A program made the position numbers and the translations under genes. From Perkinsela sp. pyNocScin1 (taxonomy: Eukaryota; Euglenozoa; Kinetoplastea; Prokinetoplastida; Perkinselidae): a stretch of DNA of 64,000 nt. The DNA is taken from positions 558,001 to 622,000 of the forward strand of contig CAXHTR010000007.1 of NCBI GenBank assembly GCA_964019655.1, written 5' to 3'. Of the stretch, positions 8,984 to 18,349 are shown piece by piece. The first letter of the stretch is position 1. The number at the start of each line of letters is the position of its first letter. Under the pieces are notes generated by a model. It was not told where the DNA came from. It saw only the letters and a program-made list of their open reading frames with translations, and did not search any database.

Positions 8984-10120
8984 CTAGTACTCCATTGCCT
9001 CATCTTCGCTATTTCCGCCTTGCCATTCCCTCTCGAAAAAGCCACACCAAGCGTCTCCATTCTCATCGACGACCTGCATTATCCCATTTCCGCCAAGCCA
9101 CACCCTGCCTTCGTCGATACTACTGTGCACAACAGCAGTTCCTTCAAAATTATTGTCCATAGCCTGAATGGTGAGATCTTTGTTGCTCACATTATCGTAC
9201 TTGAAATCCCCCGAGAGCTTATTTTTGTGCATGTACAGCTCGTCGAGCTGCCCGGGAAGATTTTCGATCGATATGTCCCCTGAAAAGGCGTTTCCATTGA
9301 CGTGCAGAATGCAAAGGGGCTCAGGTAACTTTGAGAGATCCAAGCTCCCACGAAGATTGTTTCGATGGAGGAACAGCGAGTCAATGCTTTCCGGCAGCAG
9401 TGTCAGACAAACTTCGCCTGAAAAATTGTTCCCTGCAAAGTTCAGGTACTCCAGGGCGTCTGGCAAAGCACAGAGATTCAAACTGCCTGAAAGCGCATTG
9501 TTTGACACGTTGAGACGAACCAGTGACCCCGGGAGTGAGTCGAGCACGATGCTCCCCGAAAATCGATTGCCCTGCACTTTGAGCTGCTCGAGGTCGACTG
9601 GCAGATCCCGCAGGTTGAGATCACCATAAAAGTCATTGGCGCCGAGTGCACAGATGCGGAGCTCCTTGGGCAGTTTTTCAAGCGCAACAGTCCCCTCGAG
9701 GCGATTGTTATTGAGTTCTAGCACTTGGACTGTGTCTTCGAGCGCACCAAGATCAATTGTGCCAAAAATTTCGGTGTGAATGATGGAAAACGCTGAAATA
9801 GAGCTCGAGAGGACGCAGAAGTCGATCGTTCCGCTGATTTGGCAGTCAACAACTCGGAACTGGAAACAGTGGGGTGGGATGTATTTCAAGTTGAACGTCC
9901 CGCTCAAATTGGCCTGTAGGTATTCCCACTCGATGACAATGATGTTTCCGTCGTCGTCTCTTGTCAGTCCAGTCCAATCTTTGAGATCGTGAAACTCGCC
10001 GTTTTTGTCTCTGAAAGGGCCAGTGGTGTCTTGAACGAGAAGCTCCATCAGTGTTTGCTCTGGTAGCATGAGTGGGTCTACTCGGCCGACTGATGTTTCA
10101 GTGCATAGAATTTCTAGCAT
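8984..10120 (-). CDS. Class A LRR protein
   Basis: 378 residues. Head MLEILCTETSVGRVDPLML, with an acidic residue at position 3, so its signal peptide is weak or the true N-terminus differs. LPEQTLMELLVQD helix, then FHDLKDWTGLTRDDDGNIIVIEW in the cap. Eleven to twelve repeats, from GTFNLKYIP to GTAVVHSS, with strongly regular central copies (GSIVLDSLP, GSLNLCALP, GEVCLTLLP, GSLDLSKLP). The tail is acidic (GGNSEDEAMEY). Read on -, an upstream TTTTCTCAG lies about 45 bases before the ATG and is the likely acceptor. Confidence 0.92.
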   Translation of the reverse strand: MLEILCTETSVGRVDPLMLPEQTLMELLVQDTTGPFRDKNGEFHDLKDWTGLTRDDDGNIIVIEWEYLQANLSGTFNLKYIPPHCFQFRVVDCQISGTIDFCVLSSSISAFSIIHTEIFGTIDLGALEDTVQVLELNNNRLEGTVALEKLPKELRICALGANDFYGDLNLRDLPVDLEQLKVQGNRFSGSIVLDSLPGSLVRLNVSNNALSGSLNLCALPDALEYLNFAGNNFSGEVCLTLLPESIDSLFLHRNNLRGSLDLSKLPEPLCILHVNGNAFSGDISIENLPGQLDELYMHKNKLSGDFKYDNVSNKDLTIQAMDNNFEGTAVVHSSIDEGRVWLGGNGIMQVVDENGDAWCGFFEREWQGGNSEDEAMEY

Positions 10121-10720
10121 TGTGTGCAGTTAAAATACCAAAACGAGATGCAAACCTGAGAAAATATTTGACAAAATTGAAACACTACTGCGCACATACA
10201 ATGTAATACAAAATCATGGGAAATGAAGCTGGAAATGATATTTGCTTGATCACGTGTTCGAAGATATATTCGAAAGCTCGAATGCACAACATATCGAAAA
10301 AAAGAGTCAAAGAAACGAAAGGCAGCGGTTCGCGAGGTTCTCCACAAGCGTCGCCGAAAGTGCAAATTATGGTATTGGTATTAACCTGTACTGAAAAGAA
10401 TAGGTGGGATTATGACATATAAGCCGAGTTGATGTGCTCATTTTTCGATCACATTTTTTTTCCCTTTACAAGCGAAATGTCTGAAAAGATCGACAAAAGC
10501 ATCATTACTACTTTTAAATAATAAACGTTCCCCTACGCGCGCAGAGTGCCTGCACGATCGGACTCATGAAACCTTTTACTTGTACTGCATGAAAGAATAG
10601 AAGTACGAAATGAAAAATGATATGACATAGTACAAGATGAATGCGCTACTTTCGTGCGCTCTCCAAAATTTTTACGCCTTTATATAATAATGAACCTGTA
10701 TTCTACTGGATACTTTCCCC
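10121..10720 (-). other. Intergenic, no gene seen
   Basis: About 600 AT-rich bases. Short open frames on both strands lack similarity to the LRR family or to anything I recognise. No terminal repeats or tRNA-like boxes noticed. Confidence 0.45.
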
Positions 10721-11704
10721 TCAATGATCATCATAGCCATCTTCTTCCCACGAGTCTTCGTATTCATTCCTTAGCTCGAGCCGCTTGTTCTCCATGGCTC
10801 TCGCCGCACGGTGCCTGGGGAGCTCCTTATGAACCAAGACGTGGAGGTTTTTGCGAATTTTCTGCAGGTCTATCGTCCCCGAGAAATCGTTGTTGCGAAG
10901 GCTAAAGTTTGTCATTTTTCGAGGGAGATTCTCCAAATTTTCGTTGCTCAGCTCCCCGGTCAGTCGGTTGTCTCCCAGATCAAGCGCTTTCATTCCCGCT
11001 GGCAGCTTATCAAGGCACACACTGCCGCTAAAGGCGTTGCTTGATATGTCGAGATCGACCAGTCCAGCCGGCAGATGACATAAGTCAATACTACCCGAAA
11101 AATCGTTATCGGTAATGATCAGAACCAGAAGTTTCTTGGGGAGCGCCACCAAGTTTACGGATCCTGAAAATTTGCATCTTGCAAACTCACATGTCTGAAG
11201 ATTTTCCGGAAATTGTGTAAAGTCAATGCTTCCACTATGCTTGGTTTCATAGATAGTGAGGAACTCAAGTCCCGGCGGCAGAGTTTGCACGTCCAAAGAG
11301 CCTTCAAAGGGTGTGAACTGGATAATTAAGCTTTTTATCGATGCTGGCAGACGTGCAAAGTCGACTGTACCACTGAACATACACCGGCGGATCCCGAGGA
11401 TACGAACTTTTCGAGGGACGAATTTCGCCTCGAACGTGCCAATCATTGGCCTGTTATCCTGGTAATAGGCATCTAATCCTGGACTGACGTGGAGATGGTC
11501 AACATTGTTACCTTCTGTGTTCTCGACGATTTCCCACCTTTGAAAGTCGATGAATTCACCATTCTCCTTGAAGAAATTTCGTGACTCATCGTCGAAGCCC
11601 TTGGCGAGTAGCTCGAGCATCGTTTGGTCGGAAAGCATCGATGTGTCGAATCGGCCGATGGCTGGGTCGGCGCTCAAGCAGAGGTGAATAAAGTGGGTAC
11701 ACAT
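10721..11704 (-). CDS. Class A LRR protein
   Basis: 327 residues. Head MCTHFIHLCLSADPAIGRFDTSMLSDQTMLELLAKGF. Cap FIDFQRWEIVENTEGNNVDHLHV: only the Trp survives from the CxWxGVxC motif. Nine repeats, including GTVDFARLP, GSLDVQTLP, GSIDFTQFP, GSVNLVALP and GSIDLCHLP; the penultimate repeat carries a two-residue insertion (NENLENLPRKM). The C-terminal 30 residues are highly charged, ending EEDGYDDH. On -, a long pyrimidine tract ends in CCAAG (11713-11714) eight bases before the ATG, a convincing trans-splice acceptor. Confidence 0.92.
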   Translation of the reverse strand: MCTHFIHLCLSADPAIGRFDTSMLSDQTMLELLAKGFDDESRNFFKENGEFIDFQRWEIVENTEGNNVDHLHVSPGLDAYYQDNRPMIGTFEAKFVPRKVRILGIRRCMFSGTVDFARLPASIKSLIIQFTPFEGSLDVQTLPPGLEFLTIYETKHSGSIDFTQFPENLQTCEFARCKFSGSVNLVALPKKLLVLIITDNDFSGSIDLCHLPAGLVDLDISSNAFSGSVCLDKLPAGMKALDLGDNRLTGELSNENLENLPRKMTNFSLRNNDFSGTIDLQKIRKNLHVLVHKELPRHRAARAMENKRLELRNEYEDSWEEDGYDDH

Positions 11705-12522
11705 ACAATTTACTTGGAAATGGAAATGAAAGTTGTAAGGAAGAAAGTCATAGCGATTCTAATGACACTATCTCCACGACTTTCATGCTATTCTTCGACA
11801 GTTGTGCGCACAACATGTCAATTTCGGAGCTGAGGGCACTGAGCTGCATTGGTAAGATAGAAAAATTCTTTTACTTTCCTGTAGGCAACAGTGCTTTGCA
11901 GCCGACAATGAAACGGCAATATCGAACCATAATTCTGTTATGTATATCGTATGTATCGAACACACATGTATATCGGAATCTTATTCATACTCTTCACTTC
12001 GCCTGTATTCCCATGACACTATTCTATTCTTGTGTACCTTAGCCATGAGCATTGCAAATTTTTCTTTAATTACATTCAGAGCTTACGTACAAAGTGCTTG
12101 ATTCAGAGAGCGCCTAGCGCTGTACAGATTTTAGAAGATCAAAGAGTCTGAACTGACCTTTGCAGTTATCAACAATGCTACTGAGTGGTTTTTCTCTCAC
12201 TTTATGCTGAAAAGCGACAAATGATTAAAAACCACTGAAGCCCTGTTCTTTAAAGCATTGTATTTCATATAGCATATCGTCTGCAAAGGACTTATTTGTA
12301 AACATTGGGCGACCATATCAGAATCGAGCGCCATGATTTATTGAATTGTTGATCATGCATGAAAAGCTTTGTAGAGGGGCAGCTGGAGAGCCTTGGACAT
12401 GATATAGATCTCATTAGAAAGAAAAGTGGTAAGGTAATAGTCTCTCAATACTCAAAGAAAGGTGTCATCGTGGCCTATCGTTATCACCTCTTGATATAAC
12501 ATCAACACAATGAGACAAAATT
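11705..12522 (-). other. Intergenic, no gene seen
   Basis: About 820 bases, one of the longest gene-free stretches. It is AT-rich and the short frames on either strand show no LRR motif. The 38 bases next to 11705, read on -, form the pyrimidine tract and AG acceptor of the 11704 gene. Confidence 0.45.
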
Positions 12523-13209
12523 CTAGTACCGAACCACTCTCTTGTCGAGCTTTCCACCTTCCATCTCGACCATTTTGACTTTTTGCACTGTGTGTTGAGC
12601 AGTGACTGTTTTTGCATGGACCTTGATGATCTCAAGGCAGACCGGAAGCGAGGCGTTTTGTACAACCAAGCAATCAATTTTACTCCACCGAATGTCAATA
12701 CGCCGCATGCCCTTCGGAAGGTCAAAAATGTACATTGTCCCCGCAATGCTGTTTCTATTCAGGTTGAGATCCTCGAGTTTCTCCGGGAGCATATTGAAGG
12801 CAAATTTCGAGGGAAGGCCACAGTCCACGATGTGTAATAATTGAAGTCCTCTAGGAAGGCGCCTTGTGTCGAGCGACTGCACACGCTGATCCTTAATTAT
12901 GGCTGTCTGCACGTGTCGTGGTAGCCACTCAATGTTCATTTCACCAATGAAATCGAAGTTTCGGTTCCATTTAATTTTGGTGACGTGTCCTCCCTTGCAA
13001 ACAACGCCGCGCCACCGGCACGGCTCACATGCGAGCTTCGGGCGATGTAAATCCTCGCTCTGTATGAGATTATTTTTTTGCAGTCGTTCAATATAGTTTC
13101 CGTTTGATAATTGGGACATGCACAGCATCTGGTCGAGCATTTGCTTCTGCATGCTTTGTACATCGATGGTTGATTCGGCGCAGAGTGAGAAAATACTGAT
13201 GGGAAGCAT
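12523..13209 (-). CDS. Class C LRR protein
   Basis: 228 residues. Head MLPISIFSLCAESTIDVQSMQKQMLDQML shares the Met/Gln-rich helix with the 3868 gene on the other strand. The cap is complete and Cys-rich: CEPCRWRGVVCKGGHVTKIKW. Then EWLPRHVQTAII, DTRRLPRGLQLLHIVDCGL, NMLPEKLEDLNL, NSIAGTMYIFDLPKGMRRIDI and SKIDCLVVQNASLPVCLEIIKV. The ending MEGGKLDKRVVRY is the class C KxDxRV tail. Its relationship to 3868 across the convergent switch shows that class C copies have moved between strands. Confidence 0.88.
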   Translation of the reverse strand: MLPISIFSLCAESTIDVQSMQKQMLDQMLCMSQLSNGNYIERLQKNNLIQSEDLHRPKLACEPCRWRGVVCKGGHVTKIKWNRNFDFIGEMNIEWLPRHVQTAIIKDQRVQSLDTRRLPRGLQLLHIVDCGLPSKFAFNMLPEKLEDLNLNRNSIAGTMYIFDLPKGMRRIDIRWSKIDCLVVQNASLPVCLEIIKVHAKTVTAQHTVQKVKMVEMEGGKLDKRVVRY

Positions 13210-13249
13210 TGATTTGATCGATCAAAAATGGAGAAAGGAGTGATGTATC

Positions 13250-13641
13250 TTAGACTGGGGAGAAAATTGTTCCACTGAATGCACATATCGCCAAGCAAGG
13301 GTCCGTAAGACTTTCGGGTAGGCTCGTCGCGTCGATTTCGCCAGTAAGCACCTGATTGTAAAAGGTGATGAGCTTCAAGCGGGTCGGCATTCGCTAGAAA
13401 TCGATGGACCCGCTGAGTTCGGCTTCCCAAGGAAACTATTCGATTTCTTTGATCTCATCTGTGGCACTTCATAGAACTCCATTCCATGTGCACCCGTCGT
13501 CAGCATCACACCTAGCTCAGTTCCAGCATCTTCCTGGTCGTTTGGCGTGAAAAAGAGCTTAAGCATATGCTGCTCGGGTATCATTTATGTATCAAATCGG
13601 CCTATTATAGCGATGTCTGCAAAGAGATATGTGAGTTGCAT
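13250..13641 (-). pseudogene. Decayed class B LRR gene
   Basis: Read on - from an ATG at 13641: MQLTYLFADIAIIGRFDT, a stop (TAA), then EQHMLKLFFTPNDQEDAGTEL, a frameshift, DADDGCTWNGVL, a stop, TDEIKEIE, a stop, AELSGSIDF, a stop, and on through two more repeat remnants (GEIDATSLPESL, FSGTIF) to a stop near 13256. The order matches the intact class B gene at 13936-14592 and the ELFFTP and CTWxGV blocks identify the parent class. At least four nonsense changes and one frameshift make this a clear pseudogene. The 3' half is missing. Confidence 0.85.
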
Positions 13642-13935
13642 TCGTAGGATAATTTTAAATTGTATGAGAAACAGCAGAAGATACTTATTCTTCTTCTTGA
13701 GATCAGAAACGCACGTGAAAAATGGACTGTCTCATTTTTTCAATTGTAATTGGAATTGCCAAAAAGGCCTTAGAGCTGTCTGTGCGCGAGAAGGATAGAT
13801 CATTGCCGGAAAGTGCAACATTTCCTTACCTTTGGCATTCACCTTCCGTGTGACATTTTTCAAGATATTCAAAATAAATACAGAACGAGAGCCGCTGAAA
13901 TGAGATGAAAAGAAGATTATTCATCCACCATATAA

Positions 13936-14592
13936 TCATTCGATTCTTGATAAGAATTCATTTAGATTGGTATCGATTCGAGCCCTATCCTCTTCCCTTT
14001 CGCACTGAAGATCAGTGAAACCACAGGCGGCAAAGTTTGGGCGCAAATCGTTTGCTGGGAGGGCCCCGACATAGATTGACTTCGCTTCAATTTGCAGCTC
14101 TTCGACAATCAGATGCTCGAGGCTCAGTGGCAAGTTGCACACATTCTGAACGGCCGTGATGCAGTTGGCGTGCACTCCAAATGATCGAATTCCTTGCGGT
14201 AAATGCCCAAGATCCAATGTCCCGCTGAATGCGCATTCTTGCAGGGAAATTTGAATGAGACTGCTTGGCAGGCCAGTCACATCCATAGTGCCGCTCAGCG
14301 CCTCTTTGTACAAGAGGATAGACTCTGTGTGTGGCGGTACGCGCCGAAGATCGATAGACCCCACAAGACGAACCTCCCACGAGCACCAGCGGATTCTTTT
14401 GATATGCTCTTCGTTCTCGCAAGTCACTCCTGCCCATGTGCACCCATCGTCAGCATCGCCTTTCAGTTCCGATCGGGCTTCGCGCTCGTCTGATGGAGTG
14501 AAAAAGAGCTCAAGCATTTGCTGATCAGTCAGCATGGACGGGTCGACTTTGCCTATGATAGAGGTGTCAGCGCAGAGAAAAGTGAGATGCAT
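13936..14592 (-). CDS. Class B LRR protein
   Basis: 218 residues. Head MHLTFLCADTSIIGKVDPSMLTDQQMLELFFTPSD, then the class-defining ELKGDADDGCTWAGVTCENEEHIKRIRW, a full plant-like cap. Repeats: GSIDLRRVPPHTESILLY, GTMDVTGLPSSL, ECAFSGTLDLGHLPQGI, NCITAVQNVCNLPLSLEHLIVEE, then a degenerate last segment with a Cys (CGFTDLQCEREED). The short DR-containing tail (EEDRARIDTNLNEF) is typical of the class. The adjacent downstream pseudogene at 13250-13641 is its closest visible relative. Confidence 0.9.
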   Translation of the reverse strand: MHLTFLCADTSIIGKVDPSMLTDQQMLELFFTPSDEREARSELKGDADDGCTWAGVTCENEEHIKRIRWCSWEVRLVGSIDLRRVPPHTESILLYKEALSGTMDVTGLPSSLIQISLQECAFSGTLDLGHLPQGIRSFGVHANCITAVQNVCNLPLSLEHLIVEELQIEAKSIYVGALPANDLRPNFAACGFTDLQCEREEDRARIDTNLNEFLSRIE

Positions 14593-14989
14593 ATGCGTGA
14601 TTTGATCAAATAGTGATTGAAATACAACAATGCTTGTGAAATTTTGAAGAACACCAGGTGTGGGATTTATGCAATCACTATCTCTATATTTTGAGTGGAA
14701 CGTGAAGCCTTGGACAAAGCGATGAGCTCATTTTTGTACCTGAAAACGCGTTAACTGTCAGCAGCACCTGGAAAATTTCTCTCGCAAAAAAAAAACAGGT
14801 CCAGGTCACACAACTACCACCTTTTGGAAATCCCTGCCGTACATATCTCACTACGTAATAATCTGAATAAAAATAAGATTTTTATGAAAGTCTTGGAACT
14901 TTCACTTTTCATTCTTTCAGTTAAACTTTCACACTTTATACGTTACTATCTTTTATGCCTATCAAATTAATCCCCGTCGCTTAATTTTT
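14593..14989 (-). other. Intergenic, no gene seen
   Basis: About 400 AT-rich bases between a class B gene and the deleted class A copy at 14990. Contains a run of nine or ten A (around 14788). No relic recognised. Confidence 0.4.
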
Positions 14990-15401
14990 TCAAAAAAGAA
15001 AGTCGTGAACCCGCCGCTTGACCGCCTTCGCATCAAACTCCCAATTCCCCACATTGTTTCGAATGTCGAGTATGTCCATCATCGGGAGCTTTGACGCTTT
15101 AATCTTCCCCGAAAGTGCATTGCCATCGAGCAGCAGTTGACCCAGGGTTCGTGGCAGGCTGTCGAGGTCAACTTCACCCGAGCATCTTCTGCCAGAAAAT
15201 TTCCTTTACGTGTGCGTCAACATCACATCGAATTCCCTGCCACGAGCACACGTCGAGGAAAGTGTAATCGCTCTCGGGGAATAAGCTTTTGGACTCGGGG
15301 CTGAACCCTTGGGTCGTTATCTCGAGAAGAATAGAATCTGGGAGGGTCTCAGAGCTCACTCGGCCGAGGCCATCAGACGCGGAGAGAAGAAGAGTGTTCA
15401 T
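14990..15401 (-). pseudogene. Class A LRR gene with internal deletion
   Basis: Read on -, it begins normally: MNTLLLSASDGLGRVSSETL, LLEITTQGF, then FLDVCSWQGIRCDVDAHVKEIFW, a full cap. At about 15174-15184 the frame shifts and the sequence jumps directly to the last two repeats and C-terminal cap seen in the 15906 gene: GEVDLDSLPRTLGQLLL, NALSGKIKASKLP, LDIRNNVGNWEFDA, ending VHDFLF and a TGA at 14990. Compare GEVCLDSLPPYL and DGDWDFDAVQIEKR in the neighbour. About eight repeats were lost together, so this looks like one deletion between similar repeat units that also broke the frame. Confidence 0.85.
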
Positions 15402-15610
15402 TCGTATTTGCTTTAAAAGTCGTATGTGAGAACAATTGACAAAGAAAAGAAGTGCAGATGAATGAGTGAAACTTTAATGATAGGCACGCTCACCACTGCA
15501 AGAATTGTATCTATCTTTCCCCGAAAATCTGATTTGTTTATTTTCTTGGCCATGGCTCAGTTTCCAATGGCCTACATACAACATAAATTATAAGGTCTCA
15601 AGTCACAAGA

Positions 15611-15790
15611 CACCGCTAAAATATCTGCCCACACTTCCTTTGACCCGATGACGCAGCAGTACGTATCGAAAGCCTCTCCCGGGTTGAAGCTTTCTTTTTA
15701 TGGGCTGATATGATGGCCCCGCTAACACAGTTGCCATTCAGCGACTGCAGCAAAAGCTGTCACGTCGATGCTGCCATCATTCAAAAGTTT
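15611..15790 (-). pseudogene. Fading LRR relic
   Basis: On - the stretch reads NDGSIDVTAF in one frame and, after a one-base shift, LQSLNGNCVSGAI followed by unrelated residues. NxxGSIDVTxL and LxLNGNxVSGxI are recognisable halves of two adjacent repeats. Everything around them has decayed. Alone it would be unconvincing; its place between two class A copies supports it. Confidence 0.45.
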
Positions 15791-15905
15791 TCAAGAATAT
15801 GATGAAAATAAAAATTTCGAGTCGCGAAGCAACAAAAAGCCACGCACTTTCACTCGAAAACTCCTATTCTCTCTCATATTCTATTCCTCCATCCCACCTC
15901 CAATA

Positions 15906-16979
15906 CTATTTTGAGAACTTGAATGTGTGTATCATCCGCTTCTCAATTTGCACCGCATCAAAGTCCCAGTCTCCATCATTCTCGCTTATATCGAGCTCGC
16001 TCAGGCAGCCTGGGAGCCTTGCTGCATCGATCTTCCCAGACACCGCGTTGCCCTTCACGTCAAGCGTGCCGAGGTACGGTGGCAAGCTATCGAGGCAGAC
16101 TTCACCTGAAAATTGGTTGTTCGCAAGGATGAGGTTTTCTAAATTCTCTGGAAGCGCAGTCAGTCGCAGTTCGCCCGAAAATCCGTTGGAAGAAATGTCG
16201 AGAGCCACCACGTTTTGTGACAGTTGATCGATCTGTGCGCTCCCCCAAAATTCATTTCCACTCAGGAGAATTTCTCGGATCCTCTCCTGAAATTTTGAAA
16301 AGTCAACTGTCCCCGCCAGGTGGCAGTCGAATGCACTCAGCGATTTAAGGCCTCCCGGGAGGTCCTCTGGCGCCAGTGTCCCCTGCAGTGCATTTTCAGA
16401 AATATCAATGACTTCGAGCGTTCGTGGAAGCTTGGCAAAGTGAATTTCGCCGTGAAAGCGATTCCCCTGAATATCGAAATGCTCGAGACACGGCGGAAGG
16501 TCATCAAGATTTGCTCTTCCCGAGAAATCATTGTCTGCGATTTCGACGAACTTCATGGCCCGTGGGAGGGGCGAAAAATCGACATCGCCCGAAAAATCTT
16601 GGCTCTCGATGCAGAGGCACCGCAATGTCTCTGGGAGGGACGTCGTGTCGAGCGATCCTGTAAATTTTTTGATATCGTTCATGAGAAGCAGGCTTTTTGT
16701 TTTTCTTGGTGTGTACTGGAGAAGTGCACGGCCATCCACGTCGTCACTCAGGAAGTGCACTTTTGTGACGTTGTGATCATCATCGCAGGTGACGCCCTTC
16801 CAGCTGCAGATATCGATAAAGTCACCGGCTGCATCTTTAAATGCACGCTGGGATTCGTCGGTCATCTCGCTCACGAAAAGCTCCATCATCGTTTGATCGG
16901 TGAGCAAAGATGCATCGAAGCGAGCCAATGCGGGGTCAGCTGTTTGAACGACAGATGATGTTGCCGCAAGGAAAAGCAT
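15906..16979 (-). CDS. Class A LRR protein
   Basis: 357 residues with one of the best preserved caps: DICSWKGVTCDDDHNVTKVHF. Head MLFLAATSSVVQTADPALARFD and TMMELFVSEM. After a degenerate first strand come about ten repeats, GSLDTTSLP through GKIDAARLPGCL, most with FSG, FHG or FWG turns. The C-terminal cap is NDGDWDFDAVQIEKRM, shared with the deleted copy at 14990, so the two are sister genes in tandem. Ends in polar residues (IHTFKFSK). On -, the DNA at the head/mature boundary reads CTGTCGTTCAAACAG. Confidence 0.92.
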   Translation of the reverse strand: MLFLAATSSVVQTADPALARFDASLLTDQTMMELFVSEMTDESQRAFKDAAGDFIDICSWKGVTCDDDHNVTKVHFLSDDVDGRALLQYTPRKTKSLLLMNDIKKFTGSLDTTSLPETLRCLCIESQDFSGDVDFSPLPRAMKFVEIADNDFSGRANLDDLPPCLEHFDIQGNRFHGEIHFAKLPRTLEVIDISENALQGTLAPEDLPGGLKSLSAFDCHLAGTVDFSKFQERIREILLSGNEFWGSAQIDQLSQNVVALDISSNGFSGELRLTALPENLENLILANNQFSGEVCLDSLPPYLGTLDVKGNAVSGKIDAARLPGCLSELDISENDGDWDFDAVQIEKRMIHTFKFSK

Positions 16980-17704
16980 AATTTATTCGAGAAGAAAAGT
17001 GATACAATACATCTGTTTCACTCAGAGATGAAGTTATTCCTAAGACTGATCCACATCTGCACATGAAAAGAGTGTATTTGCCAGAGTGTGCGCTCTGAAT
17101 GATTGTGGTTGTTTACCTAGAATATGATTCCAAATGCGCTTGTTCCCATCAAAGAGAAAGGATTTCATCTGCTCTGGAATTCGCTTGAGATTGGCGGTAC
17201 CCGTGGCCTCAAGTCTTTTGAGGGCCCAAGCACTTCGAACGATTCTCTTCTTGTGGGATTGAATGAAAGTCCAAATTTTACTCAGCAGATCCCGGTAGAG
17301 AGCCAGCACACTCGGTGCCAAAGATTTGTTGCCAAGGTGAGACAGCGGCACCACCAGTTGGGACTGATGAGCTGCAGTGTTCCGAGAGTGAATCATCATA
17401 AATCTCAAGGCCCTCGTCTCCAAGGAGTATACCTTTTCGTTGCATATTGACGGAGCAGGTCTCGTTCAAGTGGCTTGTTACAGACCCGGTACCGAGTGTT
17501 TCACAGAAAGCACCGAATGTGCACCCCAGGAAAATGTTTGAATTTTATTTGCTTTGTTTTTATGAATATCCGGACTGATAGAATGGCTCCTCTGGGACAC
17601 GCTTACATCGTCTTTTCGCACATAAGAATATTACCCAAGTATATTCTCCCAATTCTTATAACTTCGGTTCATAAGAAATCTCTTTCAAACACAAAAACTG
17701 TCAA
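16980..17704 (-). other. Intergenic with LRR remnant
   Basis: About 720 bases between a class A LRR gene and the CCDC124-like gene. The middle part (about 17040-17470) is treated separately as a probable relic. The rest, 17470-17704, holds nothing recognisable. Confidence 0.45.
17040..17470 (-). pseudogene. Probable LRR relic
   Basis: Two frames on - carry LRR-like pieces: LGTLQLISPNWWCRCLTLATN (resembling GTLxLxxLPxxLxxLxLxxN) and, after a frame change, ATGTANLKRIPEQMKSFLFDGN (GTxxLxxxPxxMxxxxxxGN). Spacing between the pieces is about right for two or three repeats in between. No cap or start survives. Weak evidence; a profile search on the three - frames would settle it. Confidence 0.4.
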
Positions 17705-18316
17705 CTACACACTGTTCGCCGGATTCTCCACTGAGCGCTTCCACTCTGACCAGACCATCTGCTTGTACTGCGACAGCCGGAGCCCAGGCAGCCGCTGCCG
17801 GACGCTTGGGAGCTTTCGGGCCTCAAAATCTTTGTAGGTGACCGCCTGTGGCTTGCTACCGCCAACATCCAGCTTCTCAACAGCCGACGTGACCTTCTCC
17901 AGCCCACTCGCCTCGTAGGCCTCTGCCTGGAGAATACTTCTATTCTTCTCTTTGATGTCATGTGCGAGCAGTGGCGAGTGGTACTGTTCCACTGGCTTCT
18001 GCTGCTGCTTCTGCGTGCGCTCAAGCTCGCGCTGGATCATAAAGTGGGTTGTCTTGGTCTTTGTTGCGTGCTTGGCGAGGCTCTGCTCCTCGGCCTCGCG
18101 CAGGGCCTTCTTCTCGGCCTTGCGTGCCTCATTTTCTCTGTCTTTGGCCTCCTTCGCCTCTTTGCGCTGCTGCTTTTTCTGCACGTGCTTGTCGTTGTCT
18201 GCCCAGAGCATTTCGTCCTCCTTCTGCTGCTTCTCCAAACGGTCAGCGTTCTTCTTGGCCTCTTTGCGTTCGTTCGCCACTGCTGCCTTTTGATTGATTC
18301 CAAACTTTTTGGGCAT
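17705..18316 (-). CDS. CCDC124: CCDC124/Lso2-family protein
   Basis: 203 residues; start chosen at MPKKFG, the conserved beginning of the family (an upstream TTG was ignored). Members of this family bind the ribosome near the decoding and tRNA sites during dormancy and recovery. Seen here: MPKKFG; a long basic, Lys/Ala/Glu-rich coiled coil from about residue 10 to 90; WADNDKHVQKKQQRKEAKEAK at about 43-63, matching the family's W-x-D-D-K-H-V-x-K-x-Q-R-K-E; and the C-terminal LRLSQYKQMVWSEWKRSVENPAN, matching MRLSQLKQLLKKEWLRSPDNPMN of the animal protein. Length is close to the usual 200-225. Codon use is more GC-rich than in neighbouring LRR genes, as expected for a highly expressed gene. Family assignment is firm; function by homology. 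Confidence 0.92.
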   Translation of the reverse strand: MPKKFGINQKAAVANERKEAKKNADRLEKQQKEDEMLWADNDKHVQKKQQRKEAKEAKDRENEARKAEKKALREAEEQSLAKHATKTKTTHFMIQRELERTQKQQQKPVEQYHSPLLAHDIKEKNRSILQAEAYEASGLEKVTSAVEKLDVGGSKPQAVTYKDFEARKLPSVRQRLPGLRLSQYKQMVWSEWKRSVENPANSV

Positions 18317-18349
18317 TAGCAACTAATTCAAAAAAGCAAAAAAAACCGT

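Noticed and set aside
17952-18319. Hydrophobic, Leu/Cys-rich frames on + at the CCDC124 locus
   Set aside because: Antisense of a Lys/Glu/Ala coiled coil, which always gives Leu/Phe/Ser-rich false membrane proteins.
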